From positions 739,001-803,000 of the forward strand of contig WPIO01000125.1 of assembly GCA_009760855.2 (NCBI GenBank): a DNA stretch of 64,000 nucleotides, given 5' to 3'. This document shows, in pieces, positions 1 to 22,451 of the stretch; position 1 is the first letter of the stretch; each line of letters starts with the position of its first letter. Below the pieces are notes generated by a model. It searched no databases, had not been told where the DNA came from, and was given only the letters and a program-made list of their open reading frames with translations. Source of the stretch: Cristatella mucedo (lineage: Eukaryota; Bryozoa; Phylactolaemata; Cristatellidae). The translations under genes and the position numbers were made by a program.

Positions 1-140
1 GCATTAACCAAGCACGGTAAAATTGCACCTTCAGTAGTTAATAGGGTCTCCGACACGTGTAGGTTACACGTATTGCATGGACCATTTTCTTTCAAAAACA
101 CACACACAGATATGAAAACAGAACATTTCAAGCTTCTTAC

Positions 141-11447
<11,307 letters not shown>

Positions 11448-12049
11448 AAGCGCACCTCAGTGTAGACACGACAAATCGAGCGTTTATTGCAACCCCCTCC
11501 CCCTACGTAGCTCCGACGGCGTGTTAGGGTTAACTTCCTCGAATAAGCAAACTCAGCAAAGTCCATGTAGCACAGTCTGCGCGAGGGCTCATCCAAAAGG
11601 TCGTACCGGATCCAACTCCGATTCCATGAAAGTAGCGCTGAGTGTCAACAGCAGACAACTGCAAGCAGCGCCACGAACCGGATGAACTACGTAGAAGGGG
11701 AGGGGACGGCCCGCAGGCACGAAGCCGCAAATATATCTATGTTCTCGGTCATGACCTTTAGTAGGCGCGGGAATTTCTCCTCAAAAGCGGCCTGGTAGAG
11801 TCCTTGACCTATCGCGGTGACCATTGCCACTCTTGACCCTCTTGCTCTTTCTCTGTATTACAGCCACGCATGTACCTGAAACATTTATATGATAATACTT
11901 AAATTGGCCTATTCTGAAAGTGTCGTTCAAGATGTGTAGAAATGGCTCGCACGAGGAGACAGGTTACTTTATAAGTCATGCACGTATAAATATATTATAC
12001 ACCGGCGTATATATCAGTTTAGATTTACATAACTGTATATCTACTCAGA

Positions 12050-12198
12050 GAAGGTGAGAGGAAGGAGGGATAGGGAGAGGGAAGAGAAAGAGGGGAGAGA
12101 GAGGGGAGAGAGAGAGGGGAGAGAGAGAGGGGGAGAGAGAGGGGAGAGAGAGAGAGGAGAGAGAGAGAGAGGGAGAGAGAGAGAGAGAGAGAGGAGAG

Positions 12199-12249
<51 letters not shown>

Positions 12250-12258
12250 AGAGAGAGG

Positions 12259-12290
<32 letters not shown>

Positions 12291-12303
12291 GTCGGAGAGA
12301 GGG
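12050..12303 (+). repeat. (GA)n / purine-rich microsatellite
   Basis: About 250 bases almost entirely A and G with GAGA and GGGA variants. Long open frames of Ser-Leu or Arg-Glu across it are repeat artefacts. Confidence 0.95.
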
Positions 12304-12774
12304 GGCATGGGGGCTTGGGGAGAGTGCAAAAGCTATCCTCTACTCTAGAACCGAGGATAACACAAAACACTGCTTCTTTCCTTATAGCAACATGTTATCA
12401 GTTGGAGTGCTATAGTATCATATTATTTAACTGTATATGCGGCCGACCGGAAAGTTGAGCTAAATTCGTTTACCTGCTAATCAGTTGCCGTCATTTTAGC
12501 TTCTGCATTCCTTATTCCATCTTATATATATTAATAAGCATGCAGACGTATGTCGTCCCAATAAACAACATTTGTCAAGGTAATGTCACATAATACCCAC
12601 CTCACGCATGCAGAATCGCGCGACAATAAAATCAACTGACTAGATGTGAACAAACCTAGTTTTACATAGAAATTGGGTAACTAATCCTCAAAATGGGCTC
12701 GGGCAGCATTGTTCCTGCGGTATCTGCTTCCAATATGGGAGTCCAATTCCTAAGTGACTTTTAATTCATTTAAA

Positions 12775-12910
12775 TAAATATAATTTATTTGTATAGCGCC
12801 CCAAGAGAACTTAATCTCTATTCAGGTGCTTCACATATGCCTCACGGCTCGAGCCCAAGACCTCAGACAGACCTTGGTCGGTACGAGCACCTTAACCGCT
12901 GGATCAATCC
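12775..12910 (-). mobile_element. SINE-A, minus-strand copy
   Basis: From the 3' side: ATTTGTATAGCGCCCCAAGA, the hairpin complement, then GGCTCGAGCCCAAGACCTC (B-box complement) and CACCTTAACCGCTGGATCAA (A-box complement). Nearly full length. Confidence 0.8.
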
Positions 12911-12959
12911 AGCTATTCACTAGACTTCCAAACTAACTCCACAGCCAATTCGACCTTAC

Positions 12960-13065
12960 AATAATAAGAAATAAGAATAATAATAAATTGGATTTTGCGC
13001 CCTCAGAGAACTCAATCTCTTTCTAGACACTTTGCATTTGCTGCAGAGGAAGCAGTACATTCGGC
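12960..13065 (-). mobile_element. LINE 3' tail, minus strand
   Basis: AT-rich TAA-type tail followed by GCGCCCTCAGAGAACTCAAT and the rest of the hairpin, then TTTGCTGCAGAGGAAGC, the complement of the pre-hairpin GCTTCCTTTGCAGC motif. Confidence 0.75.
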
Positions 13066-13084
13066 TATATAACATTGCAAAAGT

Positions 13085-13735
13085 CGGGCCTACTTAGACA
13101 GGGAGACCACATCCATGTCGATCCTTGCATGTGTAACAATTTTCGACTATCTTAACTCACTACTCGCACGTCTTCCGGCTTGTATAATCAGGCACTTGCA
13201 GCTGGTGCAAAACTCTGCATCTAGGCTCTCATGAATACTGCAAATTCCACATATAAACACTTCTTGCAGAACTACAGTGGCTCCCCATCAAGCAGCGTGT
13301 CGACTGCGAGATTTTTCGCTCACCTTTATAGCCCCTCATACTCTTGCACTGTCTAACTGTCCAAAGTACATCAGTCTAGTTATCGCGCCACCAGCTCTTC
13401 TGTCTCAAGTCGTTTAGAAGTGCCTCGAACAAACCTCAATTCCTCTGAAGACCATGCATTTAGTTTGTATGTTCCCCAGAGCCTGGAACTCACTCCCAGC
13501 TGAAGTGACGACATTGCCTGACTTGACGACATTTTAAAGGAGCTAAAACCCACGTGTATCTCGCAGTTTGCTGAGTCTGTGTGAATATTGCTTGGCGTAC
13601 ACACGCATGCTCACGCTGTGCAGGATATTAATAAATTATTGACATGCTTCCTTTGCAGCCTATGTAAAGTACCGAGGAAGAAACGTAGTTCTCTTTAGGC
13701 GCTATACCAATGTCTTATTATTGTAATTAATGCCT
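13085..13735 (+). mobile_element. LINE C-terminal/3' fragment, diverged
   Basis: Decayed frames preserve AGCTGGTGCAAAACTCTGCA (the LQLVQNSA motif of related LINEs). Further on come a WNSLP-like segment and a terminal TACCGAGGAAGAAACGTAGT hairpin relative with an ATT-rich end. No intact frame. Confidence 0.7.
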
Positions 13736-15169
13736 AAAATATTGGATGAAAAGAGAGGAAATTCTTAATGGTCTCCCTGGTAACTTTCTGCTACGAAATA
13801 GTATACCAAAATATTAAATCTCACCTCATCAAAAAGATTTCAGGTATATCTGACTGAGCAATATATCACGGCATTGTACTCCGGCTCTCCCATTGAGTTA
13901 ATATACGGAGATGAAGTTGCACATTAGCCATCGTATGAAAGGGGAAACGAATAATATAGGTTCCTAGGTTATTTTGTTCTTTGTACTGTTACTTTGGTTT
14001 TGAAAAATGATTTTCTACGGCCTCTGTCGTCTTTAAAATCAATTTCTTACTCGATAACCTTTAGCAGACCGCCAGCTGAACCCGTTTTTGGTTAATGCCC
14101 CATCTCTAAATGGAGATATTCAAAAAAACTAAGCTACTCCACGGCTTCTACTCACAGCAATCACTAATAATAAGATTCGGATATCCAATACTATACAAGT
14201 CACATTGGTATTGATGAGCGCGAATTAGAGCATCGTAGACTCTCTAAAAAGATTTCATATTTAGCCCCTTAGAATCGAACGAACGTCAGAGCTGCAGCTT
14301 TTAAGTAAGATATTAATCTCTTATTTCATGCCGACAGAGCCGAACAGTTTCGGAATTAAGTCCTAGGACAGCATATTTCTAATTACTTAAACGTTCTCGT
14401 ATAAATGTGCACTAGCTCGCTAAAGGCTGGCTATTCGATTGCCTAAAACGCACTTCTTGTCCTTTTCTGAATTGATCTTTCCTGGCACTTTATAGGCATC
14501 TATTACTTCGATTTCTATTAATTCGATGTAGGTCCATAAGCAAGGCAGGGCCAGAGTGACGAAGATTTGAACGCGCCTGAGTGTCACAAAAATTACTGAA
14601 GATTCGTGGCACATTTTTGCTATTAGGTAACCTGTGTGTATCCAAATTAAGGATGGAACCCATCATAAGTCTATTCGCGATGCACTGGAATTAAGTAACA
14701 CGGGTTGATATCATCGTAAAAGTGTGTGCGACGGGCTCAGACCCCTTCATTGGACCCACGCGAAGGGTTGCGTCGTCCCATTAGCCCTTCTATGATTGGC
14801 TGCCTCGAGCACTTATAAGGATCAGGCTCCCTCCTTCACTGATTCATCTTCTGGAATGTAGATGCTCTACCATGCTTTGGTTGCCATTCAGGATGTCATT
14901 CTAGCTAGACAGAGTTTTTCAGCCAGTGTCTGCTGTTTGCTTCCACCGATCCACCGTTTCTTCCAGACATAGTTTTTAAAATATGGACAATCTTCTGTTA
15001 TTTACTTGCGAACTCAACAATGCTAGCTCAAACTTTACCGTAAATTATTTAGCAACCGGGATGCCACCTGCCTGGTAATGGAGCTGTTGACTACTAATTC
15101 TTGTCCCAAGATCAAAACACTGCACTGATTTATTCGGAATATTCATAATTGTTTCAATTGTTTCTGTCA

Positions 15170-15440
15170 CTTCTGTAGTTTTTAATTGTGCTTTTGACAC
15201 TGTTTTTAGGGAAAAGGAGCAAACTTTTTTGCTGCAGAATCGAGGAGCCTACCTGGCAGATATTGAATCCTGGATGTCAACCAATAAACTCCATAAAACC
15301 GAGCGCCTCACAATACGACAGTCCGAACGTATAGCCTTAACAAGAGACTTTATAGTCTAATAGGTGTTGTCATTGTGCATCCATCATCGAGTGCTCGGAA
15401 TTTAGGCGCCTTCTGTGACTACTATTCAAAGGTTAATTTT
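15170..15440 (+). mobile_element. LINE family B reverse-transcriptase fragment
   Basis: YLADIESWMSTNKLHKTE corresponds to CLADIRSWMSENFLKLND of the copy at 24650-25930. A later stretch resembles its RARNLGV motif. Stops and indels are present. Confidence 0.6.
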
Positions 15441-15532
15441 CTATTCAGAAGACCGAAGATCCCTCACACGACTGTGGATGACTTGCCGCTGTGGCTAGGT
15501 AGTGATCTTATTAGCTCTACAGTTCGGTCTTT

Positions 15533-15845
15533 TATAATAATAAAATTAACATTGTTTACCACCCTCGGAGAACTTAATCTCTTTCTAGGTACTTATATAT
15601 GCTGCAGCAAGAGAAACATGAACACGTTCTCAGTGGTAACATGCACCACGTCATCAAGCTTAGTATGATTAATGGCAACGTGCCACGTCAACACGAGTCA
15701 GCATAAAAAATGACCGATCACCCGAAATATTGTGTGAGGAACAGGTGCGTTTTAATTTATTTTTTTAATGTCACCAAGTCAGGGAATGTCATGACGTCAG
15801 TCAGGAGTGAGTTCCAGGCTTTGATAACACACAAACTAGAGGCAT
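15533..15845 (-). mobile_element. Older LINE A copy, 3' part (split by nested insertion)
   Basis: On the minus strand it resumes at SSLCVIKAWNSLL and runs through the 3' end, with the LINE hairpin and an ATT-like tail at 15533. Its 5' part is at 18069-18430. The reading frame is continuous if the intervening 2.2 kb is removed. Confidence 0.75.
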
Positions 15846-18068
15846 AATAATAATAATAATAATAATAATTCACTTGATAAAGCGCCCTCAGAGAACTTAA
15901 TCTCTCTCTAGGCGCTTTACATTTGCTGTAAAGTGAAATGCAATTGAATGGTAAGTAAAATCATGCTTGGAAAAACAAACGAAATGAATAATATGGTTAG
16001 GGGTGACATGCACAGGGTCAGCATACAAATGTGGTTAGTGGCAGCATGCACAGTGTCAGCACGCATAAGCACATCAAGGACGAATCACAGGGACCCACTA
16101 AATGCTGTCCTAAATAGGTGTGTTTTTAGGTTTCTTTTAAATGTGGTCAGGTCAGGGGATGTTCTGACGCAGGTCGGGAGGGAGTTCCAGGCTTTGGGAG
16201 CATATGAACTAAATGCACGGTCTCCAAAGGATTTAAGGTTTGTATGAGGTATTTCTAGACTGTTCGATTCCGAAGAGCGGGTGGTACGATGCTTAGCCTG
16301 ATGGGGTAGTATATCTGACAGATAGGTTGGAGCCATGGAATTAAGGGACCTAAAAGTGAGTGACAAAACCTTGAAGTCAATCCGTTGCTTGACTGGTAGC
16401 CAGTGCAGGTCGGCGAGAAGTGGAGTAATGTGCCAGCTGCGACGCTCACGACAGACAAGCCTAGCTGCAGAGTTTTGCACCAGCTGCAATCGCCTATGCT
16501 GATCGCACATGCTGGTAGGACAGTAAGCAGTGAGTTGCAGAAGTCGAGACGGGATGTCACGAATGCATGGACCAACTTGGACGTGGTATCTTTATCTAAA
16601 CAAGCCCGAATTTTAGCAATGTTATGAAGCTGAAAATAGGCAGATTTGACTGTGGCGCTGATATGGTCGTCTAACGAGAGGTCGCTTTGGAATATGACAC
16701 CTAGATTTCGAGCTGATTCAACTGGAGATATGCTGGCAGAGCCAATTTTGAGAGTCAGCCTTTCCAATCTCTGGATCACACTGGGTTTGCCCATAACTAG
16801 TAAGTTAGTTTTATCATCGTTAAGTTTTAAAAAACTTTCTGCCATCCATGTGCGGATATCATCAATGCATGCAGCTAGTGAGTTGAGAGAATTTGAGGTG
16901 CTCGAAGGCTGGGAGGAATCAAAGCAAAGGTACAACTGAGTGTCATCTGCATAGAAGTGAAAGCCTAGATTGTGCTTGGCAATCACATCAGCAAGAGGCA
17001 GAGTATAAACCGTGAAAAGAACCGGACCTAGCACTGAGGTACTCCATATTTCAGAGGTACTTCAGATGATCTTTGTCCATTCACGTCAATACTCTGGAGT
17101 CTCCCACTGAGATAGGACCTGAACCACTGCAGAGCAGTGCCAGTGATGCCCAGGCGAGATGAGAGGCGCTCTAGAAGAACTTTGTGATCGATGGTATCAA
17201 AAGCAGCCGAAAGATCGAGCAAAACAAGCAGAGACACTCTACCCATGTCTGCATTCCTAAGTAGGTCGTTGTATACCCGAAGCAATGCTGACTCTGTGGA
17301 GTGATTAGCTCTAAAGCCAGACTGGAGCTTACTAGCAAGGTCTGGAGTTTCAATATATGTATTCAGCCGGTCTGCCTGACTCGTCCCAGTGCCTTTGATA
17401 GGAGTGGTAGAAGGGAGACTGGGTAGTAGTCGCTCAAGTTCTCTTGGTCAAGTGTAGCTTTCTTGAGAAGTGGCCTGACTACAGCTTTTTTGAAAGGTGT
17501 TGGGACATAACCTGAGGCTAATGACATATTAATGATGTTAGTTATGCATGGCAGCAGCAGATCAATGCAACGTAGGAGCAGGACAGTGGGAATAGGGTCC
17601 AGAGGACTTGTTGTCTTCTTTGATTGAGAGACGAACTTTAGGACTAGATCACTAGTGACCTGCTTAAATGCAGACATTGAGGTGCAGCCAGGAACCGAGG
17701 AACAGCATTCTAGTGGGTAGGTTGTCATCGCAGGGATGGATTCCCTGATCTTGTCTATCTTCTGCATAAAGAATCGAGAGAAGCGATCGGCTAGATCATC
17801 ATTAGGATCATCAGGTAAGGAGCTAATCTGGGAACGGTTGAGGAGATGGTTTATCGTCGACATCAGCATTTTTGGATTGTGCATTTATGATTCAACAATG
17901 TTTTTATAAAAACTAGACTTAGCCTTTGCTAGGATCGATTGGTACGACCTACAGTAGTCTTCATATGCCTGTCGATGGACTGTTAGTCCGGATCTTTTGT
18001 ATGCTTTTTCAAGCTTTCGTTTAGTAGACTTGGCTAGCTTAATGTCTGTGGTAAACCATAGGCCGTCA
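15846..18068 (-). mobile_element. Younger LINE family A copy, 5'-truncated non-LTR retrotransposon
   Basis: About 2.2 kb on the minus strand. It begins DGLWFTTDIKLAKSTKR (region before the reverse transcriptase) and continues through KKAVVRPLLKKATLDQENLS and VSLLVLLDLSAAFDTIDHK. Next come [31 protein letters not shown] (the YADD catalytic box) and [13 protein letters not shown]. The C-terminal [17 protein letters not shown] and KAWNSLPTCVRTSPDLTTF follow, then the 3' hairpin and (ATT)n tail. At least two frameshifts break it, so it is inactive. The order and motifs are typical of CR1/L2-like elements. Confidence 0.9.
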
Positions 18069-18430
18069 TGGTCTTCATGGGGTGTTACGTTGGTTCGCGG
18101 CAAAGCTAAACTAATCGAGTCGGAAGATACGGCGATAGAATGCTTCGCATGCTTGGGGAGTAGTTCTGCGAGGCAGGCTGGTGGAGCCAGGGATAAAAGG
18201 AACCTCAGTGTGAGTGATATAACATTGAAGTCGATACGCAACGTTATTAGGAGCCAGTGCAGGTCGGCGAGAAGTGGGGTGATGTTGCAACTGCGCCGCT
18301 CACGATAGACAAGCGTAGCTGCAGAGGTTTACAACAACAACTGTAAGCGCCTGATTGCATAGGCCAGTAGACCTGCGAGCAGCGAGTTACAAAAATCTAG
18401 ATGGGATGTCACAAATGCTTAGACCAATTT
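18069..18430 (-). mobile_element. Older LINE A copy, 5' part
   Basis: Encodes MRIDFNVISLTLRFLLSLAP and then LPRTNVTPHEDH, the C-terminal domain of the LINE, interrupted at EDH by the younger copy. Confidence 0.75.
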
Positions 18431-18431
18431 G

Positions 18432-18500
18432 TTCAAATAATAATAATACACATTTGTATAGTACGTCCCGAGAACCTTGACTCTTTCTAGTTTTCTTATG
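18432..18500 (-). mobile_element. LINE/SINE-type 3' tail, minus strand
   Basis: AATAATAATAATACACATTT followed by TGTATAGTACGTCCCGAGAA, a diverged 3' hairpin complement abutting the older LINE copy. Confidence 0.55.
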
Positions 18501-18694
18501 CATGCTGAAAGAAAGCTTGAATCCTGCGATTCGGTATCGTCTGGGCTATCAAAAAGCAAGCGCCTATAGTTGATAATGAATACGGCTGAAAGTCAGGTTA
18601 ATAATTCAAAACATTTCAGCCACGTGTCGATTTTCCGAGTGACGGGCAATGGCTACAGGTGGATCAGCAGATCCAAATTTTTATTTACTCTAAC

Positions 18695-18960
18695 TAAGCT
18701 TCCAATTGCTTGGCTCCTTCATACCTAGCTGAACTACAGCACTAATTGCAGCCTCATCGTGTCTCCACGTCCTCTCAACACAATTAGCAATAATAAATTA
18801 CCGTCGGCGACCGCAGCTTTTTAGCTGTGTAGGTCCTAGAGTGTGGAGCTCACTTCCGGCGTATACGGCGCCGCTTCTCAATTTCTCGATATTGCATGTG
18901 ATGGAGTACTTTAGCTAGCTTGTGCGCACCGAAAACTGCCTACACTTTGAATGCACTCCG
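18695..18960 (+). mobile_element. LINE family B C-terminal fragment
   Basis: TTGGCTCCTTCATACCTAGC (LAPSYLAELL in the intact copy), then GGTCCTAGAGTGTGGAGCTC (GPRLWNSLP). Diverged and truncated. Confidence 0.65.
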
Positions 18961-19177
18961 GAGAAAACTATCTGGAGTAACACTATTTAACCGCTGTCCC
19001 ATGGTGGAGTCAGTGACCGAGATACAGAAAGAGCCAATCGGGCTTTGCCTCCCCGTTGACAGTAGCCTGTTTTATTTTAACTTCACAAAAGTTCCCACGA
19101 TAAATTAATCTAGAGTATTTATTTGTGAGGATTGAGCGCATGTTCTCATAACGGACTTCTACGCTTATACTGATACG

Positions 19178-19396
19178 CGTGCTGATACTGTCCATGCTGC
19201 CACTAACCACATTTGCATGCTGACCCTGTGCATGTCACCCCTAACCATGTTATTCATTTTGTTTGTTTATCAAGCATGACTTTACTCACCATTCAATTGC
19301 ATTTCCCTTTGCAGCAAATGTAAAGCGCCTAGAGCGAGATTAAGTTCTCTGAGGGCGCTTTATCAAGTGCATTAATATTATTATTATTATTATACG
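19178..19396 (+). mobile_element. LINE family A 3' end
   Basis: GCTGATACTGTCCATGCTGC through the GCGCC...GAGGGCGC hairpin to an (ATT)n tail. Near-identical to the copies at 475-686 and 39050-39265. Confidence 0.85.
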
Positions 19397-20189
19397 CAGT
19401 TTGTATTGCACTTTCTTCCGCCCTGTGCGCCGGCACTTATGCACTGGGAGTACATTCATTATACGCAAAGAATGAGTTGGCGGTGCAAAGCAATTCTATG
19501 TTTATCATGAATCCGGCAGTAATAGAAATCTTTGTTTCGCTTCACATTCGCAAAGCCCCTCAGCGAATCTAGCTCAACGAGCTGCCGCGCTAAAAACAGC
19601 TATCTTAAATATTTTGTATTTTCTCCGGCGTAATGTTTTGCTTGGACAGTTATTTCGTAAACAATTGCAGTAATCTAGAGAGCCTTCGGGTTCGAGCTCG
19701 CAACACAGCCACGGGTCATGCGAGTGTAATGTAGGCAAACTGTTCTAGCAACCGAGCGAAATGACATCGCTTGCAGCTGATTTGGCTTGTCTCTTTTCGA
19801 TGGCCGATCTACCGTCCAGAGACAAATCGAAGACTGAAAACAATTATTGTATTGTGGTTTTATCTCTTCACGATACGGTATGCTTTCTGCCTGCGACTCA
19901 GTCTACGAGACCACTCAAACACGGAAGGCTTTTATTTTTGCCCCAACAGGCATAGAAAAATCTCCGGCTCGCTCTAAACGCTAACGTTTTCTGCGGCTGA
20001 ATGGTTCAGAACTACAGTACAGATGCATAATTGACGAAGTAACAACTACAAATCGCCTAGCATTCTGAGCGTTTTCGCGGGCCGGGCGATGATTCTCCGA
20101 TTAATACGGAAGTGCTGGTTCCGCATGCACGTGTATTCTCTAAGTAACTTCCATAATTATATTAAAGATTCGTGCTATTTTAACATCAA

Positions 20190-20266
20190 ATGCAAATGTA
20201 AAGCGCCTAGAAAGAGATTAAGTTCTCTGAGGGCGCTTTATCAAGTGCAATATTATTATTATTAAA
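20190..20266 (+). mobile_element. LINE family A extreme 3' tail
   Basis: TGCAAATGTAAAGCGCCTAG, full hairpin, GCTTTATCAAGTGCAATATT and ATT repeats. Only the last 75 bases. Confidence 0.75.
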
Positions 20267-20358
20267 TGCTGAAGATATCACTTGATCCTGTTGTGCGTGC
20301 CTGCAGCTTCTGCTGTTGTAATTAGCGAAGCACCCTGATACTAATGCACACGCCTCAC

Positions 20359-20502
20359 CTGTGGCCAATAGTTAAGCCATTGACGCAGAGCAGCGTCAGG
20401 CCATGAATGTATGCTATACATCTTGGCGTCTGCTTTGATTAATCGAGCTCTCTTATATGTACGCCTTGAAAGAAATAAAGGAGAATCTCGTTTATCGCTC
20501 AT
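20359..20502 (-). CDS. Possible first coding exon, unassigned (or alternative APIP exon 1)
   Basis: ATG-initiated 48-codon frame beginning MSDKRDSPLFLSRRTYKRAR and ending LNYWPQ at a good CAG|GTGAGG donor in phase 0. I do not recognise the protein. Phase would permit splicing to APIP exon 2, and the site is under 2 kb from the PDHX start, so an alternative divergent APIP promoter is conceivable. It also follows an LTR-like block, so it could belong to a mobile element. Confidence 0.25.
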
Positions 20503-20535
20503 GGCCGCGCTGTGTCTCCGTGAGACCACTAGAAT

Positions 20536-20881
20536 TGTAACCGCGTAGAGGTTCGTCCCCCGGTTCTCTACCGGTGGACTGTGTGATGCAGTGCTGCAGT
20601 GCGGTTAAAACACAGGCGGCCACAGCTGGGTGCCGAAAGCAACAGTTTATTGTGGGCCTGTTAGTAGTGGTTACGCGCCGGCGCAAGCGCTTTACGCGGC
20701 GCGTACCGGACCGACGGAGTTAACTGCGCGAACTCCCGAAGCCCGAGTATAACCAACTACCCTGTGCGTTTACGCGGCGCGTACCGGACCGACGGAGTTA
20801 ACTGCGCAAACTCCCGAAGCCCGGGTATAATACACTAACCTATGCGCGCGTCGCTAGCAATTGCGAAGGCGGGTTGCTACA
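20536..20881 (-). repeat. LTR-like block with two 78-bp tandem units
   Basis: On the minus strand it starts TGTAGCAACC and ends GGTTACA, with an AATAAA about 110 bases before the end, all LTR-like. The flanking five bases do not match, so no target-site duplication supports a solo LTR. Inside, 20691-20768 and 20769-20846 are near-identical 78-base tandem units starting TTTACGCGGCGCGTACCGGA. Confidence 0.4.
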
Positions 20882-20980
20882 GCACCCCAAGATACGAGCA
20901 GCTAACTGAGTAGCCGGCAGAACACAACTGCGCAGTCTAAGTTGCACTTAGCTGTTCGTCGCCGTAGGTTTGCCTCTCGT

Positions 20981-21168
20981 GCTCTTGAAGCGTAGTCTCG
21001 CCTCGACTACCAAGCTGCAGCCCTGAGCTCTCGGGGCGTAGTCTCTGCTCGACTACCCCAGCTGCAGCCCTGAGCTCTCGGGGCGTAGTCTCTCTCGACT
21101 ACCCAAGCTCTCTCAGCTCTCGGGGCGTAGTCTCTCTCGACTACCCAAGCTGTCCGAGTAAGCTCTCA
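20981..21168 (+). repeat. Tandem repeat, about 43-47 bp unit, four copies
   Basis: Four units built on CTCTCGGGGCGTAGTCTCTC followed by CGACTACCCAAGCTG with length variation. GTAGTC and GACTAC within each unit are inverted, so each can form a small hairpin. Confidence 0.85.
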
Positions 21169-21234
21169 CTCGTCTCATTATATTCTCTCTCCTTTCCACT
21201 CCTGACCTCGCGCGCCGCTGCTATTTCTACTTCA

Positions 21235-21470
21235 GCATATTAGTCGGTGCACATCCTGACCGCAACGTCTGCACCAGGCTTCATTCTAACTTTAGCGGGT
21301 AGACCAGGAGTCGGGCTTGTACTAGCTGTCCAAGTCGAACCCGCTAAGACAACCACATTAGTCGCTCCATCTCCTAACCGCATCGCCTGCATAAAGCTCC
21401 ATTCTAACCTGAGCTAGGTGAGTCAGGAGCTGGGTCTGTACTAGGCGCCCTAGTCGACCCCCCCCCCCCT
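21235..21470 (+). repeat. Degenerate duplicated unit of about 117 bp
   Basis: Two diverged head-to-tail units: ATTAGTCGGTGCACATCCTG and ATTAGTCGCTCCATCTCCTA start corresponding segments that both continue through CATTCTAAC and ACCAGGAG/GTCAGGAG to TGTACTAG. Poly-C runs follow near 21460 and 21525. Confidence 0.6.
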
Positions 21471-22272
21471 CTAAGGCAAGGGCTCCCATCGCGGCTAAGC
21501 TGAGAGCTGCACCAGTGCAGAATTGCCCCCCCCCCCGCCGGAGACACTGGAATAAAACAATCCGAAGCCCACGCCGGAAGAAAATAATTAACGGAGGCAT
21601 AAACCAATCCTTATTTTAGAAATGTGAGGAATGATTTTTTTTTATAAATTACCATCTCTTGAAAATGTATTTACTTATCAAGCAAGCCCGAACTTTTGTA
21701 TTAATCTTACTTGAACCATGCTGAAGGTAGTATTCCCACGGCCCTCAATAACAAGTTTTGATTTCTTTACGCAAATGCGCTGCCAAATTACACTTGTATG
21801 CGTGTATTCATTATTAATTTACATTGGTTCTAGCAAGAGAAGGAGAACTTCCGAGCCATTCTGCGACACTAAACCACTCTATAGAATGGATTGAGCTTTG
21901 GGCAGAGCTGCGGGCTTGCGCTTCACTGAAAACGGTAGGACACTTTTTTTTACAAATTTAAGCTTTCGAAAAAGAATTGAAAGATTGATTGGCTACTATT
22001 TTTAATTAAATGGGAACCCATTTTTGTTCGGCTGGCGCTCTAAATAGGTGGTGCAGAAGGTGAGCGGCCTGAACGGGCTGGGGAAGAGGAGGGCGAGCCC
22101 ACGTTATGCGAACCCGGGTTTTACGGCTTGAAGGCAGTTTTACCGGGCCGAATGGAACGATGTGAAGGACAATTTTGGATTTGGCGGGGCTGATCTGGGC
22201 CGTTTGGCAAGTTTGACCCTTACTCTGCGTCTGGAACTATCGGTTTCCGGTTCCTGTTCGCCCGGGCCGGCG

Positions 22273-22451
22273 ATGGCCGCCTGTAGCCGTTGCCCGGTGT
22301 CGCTGCTGCGGCCAATGCAGTTTGGCAGAAGATGGGAGCAACGCAGCGGTGCTCTCGGATGCGAAGTGGTTAGTCGCTTACGCGTTACATCTGGCGTGGC
22401 CGGAGAGATTGGTCTGACGAGGCAACTATCGGCTGCAGCCGGCGTTGGCAG
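22273..22451 (+). CDS. PDHX: PDHX exon 1 (mitochondrial presequence)
   Basis: Starts MAACSRCPVSLLRPMQFGRR and has many Arg and almost no acidic residues, as expected for a matrix-targeting peptide. The frame is open upstream to an ATG at 22162, but the 22273 start gives the better targeting signal. Ends AG|GTACAT with two bases of a codon. Confidence 0.75.

Larger units (their letters stand above)
11448..22272. other. APIP-PDHX intergenic region
   Basis: About 10.8 kb between the divergent genes. It holds (GA)n, one SINE-A, several LINE pieces including a nested pair, and a GC-rich tandem-repeat block near 20.5-21.5 kb. The stretches 13740-15170 and 21600-22150 show nothing recognisable. The GC-rich DNA just before 22273 is a plausible PDHX promoter. 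Confidence 0.55.

Noticed and set aside
12041-12458. Long Ser-Leu, Ser-Pro and Arg-Glu open frames
   Set aside because: Products of the GA-rich microsatellite, with no conserved sequence outside the repeat.
20981-21168. Repeat array considered as CRISPR
   Set aside because: Units are directly adjacent without unique spacers and the DNA is animal nuclear; it is a tandem repeat.
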